The translations under genes and the position numbers were made by a program. From a virus, in the IMG/VR virus record IMGVR_UViG_3300005265_000433, positions 1 through 64,000 of that record: a stretch of 64,000 nucleotides of DNA; one strand, 5' to 3'. Under the pieces are notes generated by a model that saw only the letters and a list, made by a program, of their open reading frames with translations, made no database searches and was not told the origin of the DNA. Shown piece after piece: positions 16,553-24,762 of the stretch (position 1 is the first letter of the stretch; the number at the start of each line of letters is the position of its first letter).

Positions 16553-17209
16553 ATGAGTGAACAAGTTATTATTAAAGCTCGTGATGAATATGGAGCAAAA
16601 TGTTTAAGCGATTCTTTCGGTAAACGAAAAAATACTAACAATGGACCACGTGGATATGTTGAAATATATGAAAGAGATGAACATGGAAATGAAAACTTTT
16701 TAGGAAAACAAAATTTAGTTGTCTATGGAGCTAGAGAATTAATAGCTCAAAAAATTGTTAAACTTGTTAACCCTCAAGTTATTCCTGATATTGATGAGTA
16801 TATTTGTTGGTTTGGTGTTGGTTCTGGTGGTGCAAATCCAGGTGATCCATTTAACCCAAACCCACCTTTAAATACAGATACAGATTTATATAATTCTATT
16901 CCTATCAGCGCCACAGATTCAACATGTGCTGATTTTAATAGTGGTTTTTTTTATAAAGCTCCAATTGATTTAATTGAATTTGAACAAGATCCTCTCAATG
17001 ATAGTTCTTGGTTGATTATAAAAACAATCACTACTCTAGGCCTAGATAGAAGTGTTGGTGAAGAAGTTAATGAAGCTGGTCTTTTTACTGCTTTAGATAA
17101 TTCAGCAGGATATGGTGGACCGTTTCACTTATTTGCTAGAATAACTTTTCCAACACTGATTAAAACAATAACTAGAGAATTAATCTTTGTTTGGTTTATT
17201 TATACTTAA
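16553..17209 (+). CDS. Baseplate / fibre-attachment structural protein
   Basis: A 218-residue protein with LVVYGARELIAQKI near residue 55, FGVGSGGANPGDP near 87, and NEAGLF followed by FARITFPTLIKT and a closing REL-x-F-x-W-x-I-Y-T. This pattern is seen in a widespread group of phage tail proteins found next to fibre and sheath genes. Exact role not established. It has its own upstream motif and TAGGAG site. Confidence 0.6.
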   Translation: MSEQVIIKARDEYGAKCLSDSFGKRKNTNNGPRGYVEIYERDEHGNENFLGKQNLVVYGARELIAQKIVKLVNPQVIPDIDEYICWFGVGSGGANPGDPFNPNPPLNTDTDLYNSIPISATDSTCADFNSGFFYKAPIDLIEFEQDPLNDSSWLIIKTITTLGLDRSVGEEVNEAGLFTALDNSAGYGGPFHLFARITFPTLIKTITRELIFVWFIYT

Positions 17210-17295
17210 AATAAAATAGAAAAAGTAAGGTTATAAATAAAAATTTAAAATAAAATAATAAATTGTATAGAAAAATTTTCAGGAGGACTTAAATT

Positions 17296-19248
17296 ATGGC
17301 TAATATATCACCAGGTGTATACACTAAAATTATTGACCTTAGTACATATGTGCAGGCAGTTCCATCAACTGTTGCCTTTATTTGTGCATTGACTGAGAAA
17401 GGTAGAGACAACAAAGTATATTTTGTTGGCTCTAGATCAGAATTAATCAATGAATGGGGAGAACCTAATATTGGTTCTTATGGTAAACATTATAGTCAGG
17501 GTCTTTATGCTGCCTACAACTTTTTAGGTGAATCTGGCTCTTTATTTTTTATGAGATGTATGCCAGATGATGCATCTTATTCAAATATAAGATTAAATGC
17601 AAAGTTAACTCCATCTGATGCAACTTGTGCAATTAATGTTTCATATATTGCTGATGTTAATTCTGATGACGAAATTCATACTAATTTAGAACAGGATGGA
17701 GATTTATCTCCAATTGGTATACTTTATCCGATTGGGAGAGGAGAATATTATAATAATTTATCCGTTAGATTTATTGAGCAAGCAAATCCAATGCTACAAG
17801 ATGTTTATATAATGGATATATATGAAAGACAAGCTGATGGTGATGATGTTATTATTGAATCATTTGAAGTATCTTTTAATAATAAAGCAAAAGATGGTTC
17901 TGGCGATTCTTTATTTATTACTGATGTTTTAAATACTTATTCATCAATGTTAAGATGTGAAACAACTTTAGCTAATGGTGATGAATCTCCAGGTTATGAC
18001 CTAGTTGGTAAAGTTTATGATAATGAAGTTGGAGATACAACTGTTATTATTACACCAACCTTAGCATCTATTGGAGATATCAAACAGGATTTCAGTGATT
18101 GGTCTAGTGCTGAAACTGGAATGGCTGAATTTTGTATAATTGCTGTTGATGCCAAAGGAAATAAATTAAAGGGCTGGTTAGGAGAATCTGGTGGAATTGA
18201 TGATGAAATAGTTAATATCTTTGACGGTAGAGACCTTTCCATTGCTTCACAATCATGGATTGGCGATACCTCAATATTCAGTTGGGAAAATCCAGTTTCC
18301 TATTATATTAAACGATCTTTAGCTTCTATTGCTGATGGTTTTGATAGTATACCAGTTATTCCATTAAGAAAAGGTTCAGATGGTTCATTAAAAACATCAA
18401 CAGGTGCAGTTGACCAAAGTGTTGCTGAAGAAATGCTTGCTAATGGTTATGCTGGCACAATTGATGAAGATGTAACTGATCGTGAAAAAATTTATTTTAC
18501 AATGGTTTATGACTGTGGTTATCCAACAGCCGTCAAAGATCAGATTTCGACTCTAGTCCAAACTAGAAAAGATTGTGTTGCTATTATGGATAATGGTGAT
18601 AATAGCACATTTAATAATGCTATGAGTGTACGTGATAATTTACATGCATATAATAATTATTATTGTGCACTTTATGAATCTTATAATAAACTATATGATG
18701 TATTTACAGGTAAAGATGTTTGGTTTTCACCAATATATCATATGAGTTATTTACTCCCAAGAAATGACAGTGTAGCCGAAGTTTGGTATGCTGCTGCTGG
18801 TTTTAACCGTGGAGTTATTGATACAATTAAAGAACTTCGGTTTAATCCACGTCTTGGACAGAGGGATCAACTTTATTTAAAACAGTTAAATCCAATTGTT
18901 AAATTTAACGTAGGTTATACAGTTTGGGGTCAATTAACTACACAGGCGAAACCAAGTGCTATGCAGGATTTAAATATTGTTAGACTTGTTCTTTATTGTA
19001 AGAAAGCATTGGAAGATTATGCAAGATTTTTCATATTCGAAATGAATGATGCTATTACATGGGATTCTGTTAAAAAAGATGTTGTGCAATTTCTTGATGA
19101 TATTCAATCTCGGCGCGGACTCTACGGATTTAATGTGGATGTGGGAGCAACTGAGTATGAGAAAAAAACAAAAACTTTTCATATAAATGTAACACTACAA
19201 CCAACTAGGGTAGTAGAGAAGATAGAACTGAATTTCTTTATTAAATAA
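17296..19248 (+). CDS. Contractile tail sheath protein (gp18-like)
   Basis: A 650-residue sheath subunit. The N-terminus (SPGVYTKIIDLSTYVQAV, then 'AFICALTEKGRDN') is the canonical start of T4-type sheath proteins. The C-terminal domain has LTTQAKPSAMQDLNIVRL, DYARFFIFEMND and ATEYEKKTKTFHINVTLQP, the conserved core that forms the interlocking handshake strands. Length is close to T4 gp18 (659). AGGAGG precedes the ATG, and a perfect terminator hairpin follows the stop, as expected for a highly expressed gene. Confidence 0.95.
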   Translation: MANISPGVYTKIIDLSTYVQAVPSTVAFICALTEKGRDNKVYFVGSRSELINEWGEPNIGSYGKHYSQGLYAAYNFLGESGSLFFMRCMPDDASYSNIRLNAKLTPSDATCAINVSYIADVNSDDEIHTNLEQDGDLSPIGILYPIGRGEYYNNLSVRFIEQANPMLQDVYIMDIYERQADGDDVIIESFEVSFNNKAKDGSGDSLFITDVLNTYSSMLRCETTLANGDESPGYDLVGKVYDNEVGDTTVIITPTLASIGDIKQDFSDWSSAETGMAEFCIIAVDAKGNKLKGWLGESGGIDDEIVNIFDGRDLSIASQSWIGDTSIFSWENPVSYYIKRSLASIADGFDSIPVIPLRKGSDGSLKTSTGAVDQSVAEEMLANGYAGTIDEDVTDREKIYFTMVYDCGYPTAVKDQISTLVQTRKDCVAIMDNGDNSTFNNAMSVRDNLHAYNNYYCALYESYNKLYDVFTGKDVWFSPIYHMSYLLPRNDSVAEVWYAAAGFNRGVIDTIKELRFNPRLGQRDQLYLKQLNPIVKFNVGYTVWGQLTTQAKPSAMQDLNIVRLVLYCKKALEDYARFFIFEMNDAITWDSVKKDVVQFLDDIQSRRGLYGFNVDVGATEYEKKTKTFHINVTLQPTRVVEKIELNFFIK

Positions 19249-19253
19249 AATTA

Positions 19254-19300
19254 TTTACATAGGCCCTTTCTTATTTAATCTATGAAAGGGCCTATGTAAA
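19254..19300 (+). terminator. Perfect 17-bp hairpin after the sheath gene
   Basis: TTTACATAGGCCCTTTC and its exact complement are separated by 13 bases. The right arm is not followed by a T-run, so termination may rely on the stem alone or the hairpin may protect the sheath mRNA 3' end. Confidence 0.65.
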
Positions 19301-19319
19301 ATAGTTAAGGAATTATTAA

Positions 19320-21065
19320 ATGCATGAGCAGTTAAAGTGTCAAATATGTGGTAAAGTTATAAACAGTATGGCTGGGTTAGGCAGACATATTTTAGTTCAT
19401 AAAAATGAAATCAACCACCAAGAATATTATAATAAATATTTAAAAACTGATCCACAAGAAGGTATATGCCCTATTACTAATAAACCAACTAGATTTAAAA
19501 GTTTGAAGGATGGTTATTATAAATATTGTGGAAGGGGTTCAAATTCAGCATCAGATGAAGTTAAAATTAAAAAAAGAAAAACAATATTTAAAAATTATGG
19601 AGTTAAAAGTGCAATAGAAATAAATAAACAAGAGAAAATTGAAAAACATAAAAAAACAAGATTAAAAAAAAGACTTATTAAAAAATTACATGATGATTTA
19701 GAATTAATATTAAACATTAAAAATATAGATAAAAATAATAAAAAACAATGTCAAATTTGTGGTAGAATATTTCCAAATACACATAAACTTGGCTTGCATT
19801 TAAAAATTCATAAAGTAAAAACTAAAGACTATTATGATTATTTTTTTAAAACTCCAACTGAAGGGATATGCCCGTATTCAAAAAAAGAGACATCTTTTAT
19901 TAGTTTAGAAGATGGTTATAGAAAATTTAAAGAAAAATATCAAAAAGATAAGAATGTAGTGGCTAAATGTAAAAATACAAATGCACAACATAGTTTAGAA
20001 AAATTAAAAGAAAAGAGTGGTTTATATCAAGTAGAAATTATAAACAAAAACCAGTTTTTAAATATACATAGTTCACTAGATTTAAAATGTCTAAAATGTG
20101 GAAATATTTATAAAAATAGATTTTATAATTTACAACTAGGTTATGGTAAATGCCCAATTTGCTATCCAAGAAATACACATATATCAAAATGGGAGGTTGA
20201 AGTATATGAAGAAATTGAAAAATATTTTGATGAAAAAATAATTGCAAGTTGTTGTGGCATAATAAATTCAGAAAAAACAAATCGTCCATTAGAATTAGAT
20301 ATTTATATACCATCTAAAAAAATTGCTATAGAATGTAATGGTTTGTATTGGCATAGTGAATTAATATTGGATGATCCTATTAATTACCATCTGAATAAAT
20401 TAAATTTATGTAAAGAACAAAACATCCAATTAATTCATATATTTGAAGATGAATGGTTAAGTAAAAAAGAAATCTTAAAAAAAATGATTTTACATAAATT
20501 AGGTATCAATAATAATTATAAGATATATGCAAGAAAATGTAATATAAAAGAAATAGATCCTAAAACTAAAAATAAATTCTTGGATAATAATCATATTCAA
20601 GGAAGAGATGCATCTAAAGTAAAATTGGGTTTATTTTTTGATGATAAATTAATTGCAGTTATGACTTTTTCTGGTAAGAATTTAGCAAAAGGTACTTATA
20701 ATATAGATGATACTACATGGGAATTAAGCAGATTTGCTACAGATATTAATTATCAAGTTATTGGAGGTGCTGGAAAATTACTGAAATATTTTCAGCGTAA
20801 TTATGAATGGTCAAAAATATTTACATATGCAGATTTAAGATATTCAAATGGAAATATGTATAACCAATTGGGCTTTAAATTAATTTCACAGAGTAGACCT
20901 AATTATTGGTATGTTGATGGTCTAAGGAGAATATATAGATTCAATTTAAGAAAAAAACCAGATGAACCAAAAGATATATCTGAACATATTCTTAGAAAGA
21001 ACGAAGGTTATTATAGGATATGGGATTGTGGAAATTTAAAATTTGAAATAAATAGAACAAAATAA
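19320..21065 (+). CDS. Homing endonuclease-like: zinc fingers, Vsr-like nuclease and GNAT-like domain
   Basis: A 581-residue free-standing selfish nuclease candidate. Two C2H2-type fingers come first: C7, C10, H23, H27 and a second at about 145-165. Another zinc ribbon (CLKCG ... CPICY) lies at about 260-286. Residues about 315-385 carry a Vsr/EDxHD-type nuclease core (LELDIYIPSKKIAIECNGLY, then IHIFEDEW), as in the homing enzymes exemplified by I-Bth0305I. The last 180 residues resemble an acetyltransferase-like domain (VIGGAGKLLKYF, FTYADLRYSNGNMYNQLGF) found fused to such nucleases. It sits between the sheath terminator and the tube gene, a typical invasion site, and is unusually Lys/Asn-rich. 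Confidence 0.8.
   Translation: MHEQLKCQICGKVINSMAGLGRHILVHKNEINHQEYYNKYLKTDPQEGICPITNKPTRFKSLKDGYYKYCGRGSNSASDEVKIKKRKTIFKNYGVKSAIEINKQEKIEKHKKTRLKKRLIKKLHDDLELILNIKNIDKNNKKQCQICGRIFPNTHKLGLHLKIHKVKTKDYYDYFFKTPTEGICPYSKKETSFISLEDGYRKFKEKYQKDKNVVAKCKNTNAQHSLEKLKEKSGLYQVEIINKNQFLNIHSSLDLKCLKCGNIYKNRFYNLQLGYGKCPICYPRNTHISKWEVEVYEEIEKYFDEKIIASCCGIINSEKTNRPLELDIYIPSKKIAIECNGLYWHSELILDDPINYHLNKLNLCKEQNIQLIHIFEDEWLSKKEILKKMILHKLGINNNYKIYARKCNIKEIDPKTKNKFLDNNHIQGRDASKVKLGLFFDDKLIAVMTFSGKNLAKGTYNIDDTTWELSRFATDINYQVIGGAGKLLKYFQRNYEWSKIFTYADLRYSNGNMYNQLGFKLISQSRPNYWYVDGLRRIYRFNLRKKPDEPKDISEHILRKNEGYYRIWDCGNLKFEINRTK
21054..21065 (+). promoter_or_regulatory. AGAACAAAATAA motif (site 5)
   Basis: It coincides with the last codons and stop of the homing endonuclease gene (R-T-K-stop), 43 bases before the ATG at 21097. 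Could be chance, but it fits the spacing of the other sites. Confidence 0.3.
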
Positions 21066-21096
21066 AAAGCTTTAATTTACTATGGAGCAAAAGATA

Positions 21097-21399
21097 ATGA
21101 ATTCATTTATTAAAGAATATATTAATAATTTATATAATGAAATTGAAAGAATATTAATATTACAACTTGAAAAATTAAATGTTCCAAATGATGATGAAAT
21201 CATAAAAAGGCATTGTTTTAAAATAGAAGGTAATCAAATATCAATACAAAATTCAGAAAATTATACTATAGCTAAATATTTTTTTGAAGATATACTTTTG
21301 TTAACTTTTTCCAGGAATGATTCAAAACATATTTTCACGTTTCCAGAAATTTATTCTGATAATATAAAAAGTAAAGTTATAAAATACTTAAATAATTAA
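21097..21399 (+). CDS. Small hypothetical protein
   Basis: A 100-residue acidic helical protein. I choose ATG 21097, nine bases after GGAG; the earlier in-frame ATG at 21082 contains that site. No recognised motif. It follows the homing endonuclease and may have travelled with it or belong to the tail operon. Confidence 0.6.
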   Translation: MNSFIKEYINNLYNEIERILILQLEKLNVPNDDEIIKRHCFKIEGNQISIQNSENYTIAKYFFEDILLLTFSRNDSKHIFTFPEIYSDNIKSKVIKYLNN

Positions 21400-21407
21400 T
21401 TTTTTTT

Positions 21408-21420
21408 AGAACAAAATAAA
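21408..21420 (+). promoter_or_regulatory. AGAACAAAATAAA motif (site 6)
   Basis: Located 57 bases before the short frame at 21465 and 100 bases before the HAD gene, directly after the stop of the gene at 21097 and a T-run. Confidence 0.45.
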
Positions 21421-21464
21421 AAGAAGGATAACCTATTAGTTCCTATTGTAAGATTGGAGATTTC

Positions 21465-21518
21465 ATGATTGCTAAATTATTAAATTTATTTAAAAAAGTT
21501 GGTAATTATGGAAAGTAA
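21465..21518 (+). CDS. 17-residue upstream peptide overlapping the HAD gene
   Basis: A short frame (MIAKLLNLFKKVGNYGK) with GGAG five bases before its ATG. Its stop lies 10 bases inside the start of the HAD gene, which has no good ribosome binding site of its own. Translational coupling is therefore likely. The peptide is amphipathic and basic, but its own function, if any, is unknown. Confidence 0.4.
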   Translation: MIAKLLNLFKKVGNYGK

Positions 21519-22026
21519 AAAAAGAAAATTAGAATCATTCTTTGCAATAGATTCTTATGAAACAAGTGAAGAAAACAAACCAATTGATACAATAAATATA
21601 AAGGATAAAGAAACAGGTGAAGAAAAAAGTTTAATAAAAGATGATCCAATTTATGAAATAGATGATCCCTCTAAAAAAGATAAAAAATCAATATGTATAG
21701 ATTTTGATGGAGTTATTCATCAATATGATACATGGAATAATGGAAATTTAAATCCAAATGCAATTCCTGGTTCAAAAAAAGCTATTGATCTTTTAAAAAA
21801 TAAATATAAAATAATAATTTTTACAACAAGAGCATCTAAAACTTATAATCAAGAACCATCTAGTGATGAATTGATTGAAAAAATGACAAAATGGCTTAAA
21901 GATCATGATATATATTTCGATGAAATAACATCTGATAAAAAGGGTGCTGTAGCATATATTGATGATCGAGCTATTAGATTTGAAAACAATTGGAAACCAG
22001 TATTAGATATGGTTGACAAATTATAA
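21508..22026 (+). CDS. HAD-superfamily phosphatase
   Basis: A 172-residue protein with a polar N-terminal extension of 60 residues and then a small HAD hydrolase: the nucleophile motif DFDGV at 65-69, IIIFTTRAS (motif II) near 113, and YIDDRAIRF (motif IV acidic pair) near 153. No cap domain is evident, as in small nucleotidases and BT0820-like phosphatases. Substrate unknown. The start is at ATG 21508, coupled to the upstream 17-codon frame. It lies among tail genes, so it may act on nucleotides or a modified structural component; neither can be told from sequence. Confidence 0.8.
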   Translation: MESKKRKLESFFAIDSYETSEENKPIDTINIKDKETGEEKSLIKDDPIYEIDDPSKKDKKSICIDFDGVIHQYDTWNNGNLNPNAIPGSKKAIDLLKNKYKIIIFTTRASKTYNQEPSSDELIEKMTKWLKDHDIYFDEITSDKKGAVAYIDDRAIRFENNWKPVLDMVDKL

Positions 22027-22047
22027 TAAATTTCACGGAGGAGTGAT

Positions 22048-22761
22048 ATGAAAAATTCTTTTACAAAAGTTCAAAGTAATAAATTTAGTAGAAATTTTGG
22101 TGGTACTACTAAAGGTGTTGCAGATCCTTATGTTACTGGTTATCATCACATATTTTTTACAACTATTCCATCTGGTGTATCTAATTTTATGACAGGGTCT
22201 GCAGATGCAATGGATATATCATCAATTAAAAATCTTTTAGCTGGTAGTTGTCTATCTGTAACACCCCCAGGTGGAACTCTAAATCGAGTTGAGTTTACTG
22301 GATTAGGTGGAACAAAATGGGCAGTACCAGGTAATATTGATTATGGTAATACGGTATCAGTTAAATTCTTAGAATTCAATGGTACACCTATTGCAGATAT
22401 TTTTCACGCTTGGATTAAATTAATCAGAGATTATAGAACTGGTGTAACAGATTTAGCGGAACAATCAAATTTATCAGGTTATAGTAAAAGTACTTATGCC
22501 GGGTTAATGTATTATTGGACAACAGCACCAGACGGTAAAACTGTTGAATATTATGCTGCATATGACGGTGTTTTTCCAACTAAAGATCCACAGGATTTAT
22601 TTTCAAGTGATGTTGAAACTGTTGGCCGAATGGATATTGAAATTGAATTTAGTTTAGATTATATTTGGCATGAACCTTGGGTTAGAAATAAATGCCAAAC
22701 ATTATCTGATAGTTTAATGTCTCAAAAAACTGATATTCAAAATAGATCTGATATAACTTAA
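22048..22761 (+). CDS. Tail tube protein (gp19-like)
   Basis: A 237-residue inner tube subunit. The features are a glycine-rich N-terminal arm, DYGNTVSVKFLEFNG followed by IFHAWIKLIRDYRTGV, and a beta-rich second half; this is the arrangement of T4 gp19-type tube proteins (beta barrel with an inserted helix). It has GGAGG before the ATG. In most contractile-tail phages it follows the sheath gene directly; here the homing endonuclease, a small protein and the HAD gene are interposed. Confidence 0.85.
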   Translation: MKNSFTKVQSNKFSRNFGGTTKGVADPYVTGYHHIFFTTIPSGVSNFMTGSADAMDISSIKNLLAGSCLSVTPPGGTLNRVEFTGLGGTKWAVPGNIDYGNTVSVKFLEFNGTPIADIFHAWIKLIRDYRTGVTDLAEQSNLSGYSKSTYAGLMYYWTTAPDGKTVEYYAAYDGVFPTKDPQDLFSSDVETVGRMDIEIEFSLDYIWHEPWVRNKCQTLSDSLMSQKTDIQNRSDIT

Positions 22762-22774
22762 TAAAATATATAAA

Positions 22775-23749
22775 ATGGAACATACACTTAAAACAATCAA
22801 GTATTTACTATGTTTAAGAGAATCATTGGCAACAATTTTTCCAAAACAAAGTAATGAATTAATTAATGAATTTACTGATTATGAAATTTTATATTTAACT
22901 AAATATGGCAAACGCCCTAGATATAAGTTTAATTTCCTAGAGGAATCTTTATTAGTTGAAGATTTAAAAGTTTTTTTATTAAATAATATTGACTTTTTAG
23001 AAGAAACTGTTGGGTTGCATGAATCACATATATTAATTGATTCTTTACAACCACTTGGAAAATCAGGTTTAACAAGTTCTAAAGTTTTACTTGAAGGGAT
23101 GATAAAATCTGGTACATTTAGTATTTTAACAGAACAGTCAAAACAACATCAATATACCTGGAAAGAAGATCCAGAAACAGGTGATAAATTATTGGTTGAT
23201 ATGACTGAAAATAGAATTGTTAAACGTGTTCCAGCTAATACATCAACTAAAGAGCTTAAAAAAATAATGGATGGAGTTTCAAAAATTAGCTTAATTTCTA
23301 GCACTGCGGCTCAAGTTAGGGATCTTGGAAGGTCAGTTTCTTCGGGTGTAAAAGCAGCTGGTGAAATAGCAGGTAATGCAGGAAAAGCAATTTTACAAGG
23401 TGCTAAAAAAGTTGGAACTTCAGCAGCAGCAGTTGGAAAATTTGCAGTTAGTAAAATAGGAACTGCAAATTTAGGATATGCTGCTTTAGCTGCGGCTTTA
23501 ATGTATGGTGGATATAAGTTATATAAAAGCAAATTTTCTCAATCAGTTAGAGCATGTAGTAAATATACTGGTGAAGAAAAAATTAAATGTAAGAAAAAAA
23601 TTCAAGCTGATGCTATTAGATCACAAATATATGATTTAAAAGTTTCGATGATAGCGTGTAATAAAACAGCTTCACCAAATAATTGTAAATTAATTATTAC
23701 AAATAAAATAACAAAATTACAAAAAAAACTTACAGATTTATCTGTTTAG
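22775..23749 (+). CDS. Tail-region paralogue, copy 1 of 4
   Basis: A 324-residue member of a four-copy family. N-terminal domain (1-115): FTDYEILYLTKYGKRP-type core and the 'LQPLGKSGLTSS' block. Ala-rich middle. C-terminal module: a hydrophobic segment ending YGGYKLYKSKF, then cysteines in RACSKYTGEEKIKC and a second pair in the closing helices (MIACNKTASPNNCK). The four cysteines are conserved in copies 3 and 4. Unknown function; the position between tube and baseplate genes suggests a virion or assembly role, and the hydrophobic segment suggests membrane or tube-lumen contact. Confidence 0.7.
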   Translation: MEHTLKTIKYLLCLRESLATIFPKQSNELINEFTDYEILYLTKYGKRPRYKFNFLEESLLVEDLKVFLLNNIDFLEETVGLHESHILIDSLQPLGKSGLTSSKVLLEGMIKSGTFSILTEQSKQHQYTWKEDPETGDKLLVDMTENRIVKRVPANTSTKELKKIMDGVSKISLISSTAAQVRDLGRSVSSGVKAAGEIAGNAGKAILQGAKKVGTSAAAVGKFAVSKIGTANLGYAALAAALMYGGYKLYKSKFSQSVRACSKYTGEEKIKCKKKIQADAIRSQIYDLKVSMIACNKTASPNNCKLIITNKITKLQKKLTDLSV

Positions 23750-23813
23750 TTTGCATAGGGATAGATTAATATAAAATCAAAAAAAAATAAATTAAATAAC
23801 AGGAGAAATTAAA

Positions 23814-24704
23814 ATGAGTAAACAAATAGAATCAATCACATTTTTTTCATGTTTAAGAGAGGCTTTAGCTCTTTCATTAGATAATATGGAAGGTTTACAA
23901 GAGTCTGAAAAAAGTTCTTTACAATCTTTTATTTTGAGTGAAAGTACAGACTATGAGGTAATGCATTTTTCAATAACTGGAAAATTTCCATCAGAAAAAT
24001 ATAATTCTGTTAATGAAGCTATTTTAGTAGATACTATTAAAAATGAATTAACAGAAAACTATATAGAACTAATTGAAAGTGGAAATTATACAGAAGAAAC
24101 TCTGGATAATCTTATAGAATCATTAATACCTTTAACTGAGAATGGTTTATCTTCTTCAACATTAATCCTCGAACATCTTTCATCTACAGGTATACTTCCA
24201 TTAATTATATCTGAAAAATGGTATGATAAATTTTTACCAAAAAAAGATAAAACTACTGCTAAAAAAAGTGATATACCAAAAGGTATTTCTGACGCATCTG
24301 ATGCAATGACGGGTCAGTTTAAACAAGCAGGTAAAATGAAGAACCCAATTATGGGTAAAAAGGGTTCACCAGCAGGTTCTGATACACCAGCAATAATAAA
24401 AGCTGCTGGAAATGCAACCATGGATGGTGATGGCACTGTTAAAAAACCTGAAAGCGCTGCCAAGGGCGCAATTTCATTGAAGAAACTTGGTGGTGCTGCT
24501 GGTGTTACTGTTGCAATTGCTGCTTTATTATATGGTGGCTATAAAACTTATAAACGTTTCTTATCTAAAGCAGCAAGAGCTTGTTCAAATAAATCTGGAG
24601 CAGAAAAAACAGCTTGTATGGTTGCTTTTAAAAAGAATGCAGTTAAGGCACAGATTGCAGACTTACGTAGGGGTTTATCTGGTTGTTCAGGGGGAAGTAA
24701 TTGA
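23814..24704 (+). CDS. Tail-region paralogue, copy 2 of 4, 3' truncated
   Basis: A 296-residue copy beginning with the family start (ITFFSCLREALALSL) and DYEVMHFSITGKFPSEKYN. The C-terminal module is present up to GLSGC, but the final about 25 residues of other copies (the closing cysteine and KI-x-KLQ helix) are missing: the frame ends at TGA 24702-24704 after a five-G run. The next bases encode the N-terminal domain of copy 3 in the +1 frame, without that copy's usual beginning. The simplest reading is a deletion that joined the end of copy 2 to the start of copy 3. Confidence 0.75.
   Translation: MSKQIESITFFSCLREALALSLDNMEGLQESEKSSLQSFILSESTDYEVMHFSITGKFPSEKYNSVNEAILVDTIKNELTENYIELIESGNYTEETLDNLIESLIPLTENGLSSSTLILEHLSSTGILPLIISEKWYDKFLPKKDKTTAKKSDIPKGISDASDAMTGQFKQAGKMKNPIMGKKGSPAGSDTPAIIKAAGNATMDGDGTVKKPESAAKGAISLKKLGGAAGVTVAIAALLYGGYKTYKRFLSKAARACSNKSGAEKTACMVAFKKNAVKAQIADLRRGLSGCSGGSN
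24578..24670 (+). repeat. 93-base exact repeat, first copy
   Basis: Identical to 25782-25874. It encodes the cysteine-rich C-terminal module of paralogues 2 and 3. Identity at all 93 bases, including third codon positions, points to recent duplication or gene conversion. Confidence 0.9.
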
Positions 24705-24762
24705 TCTTTCTTCTGCTGATGGACTAACTGAGGATGAAAAATCATCTTTATCTTCATTTATC

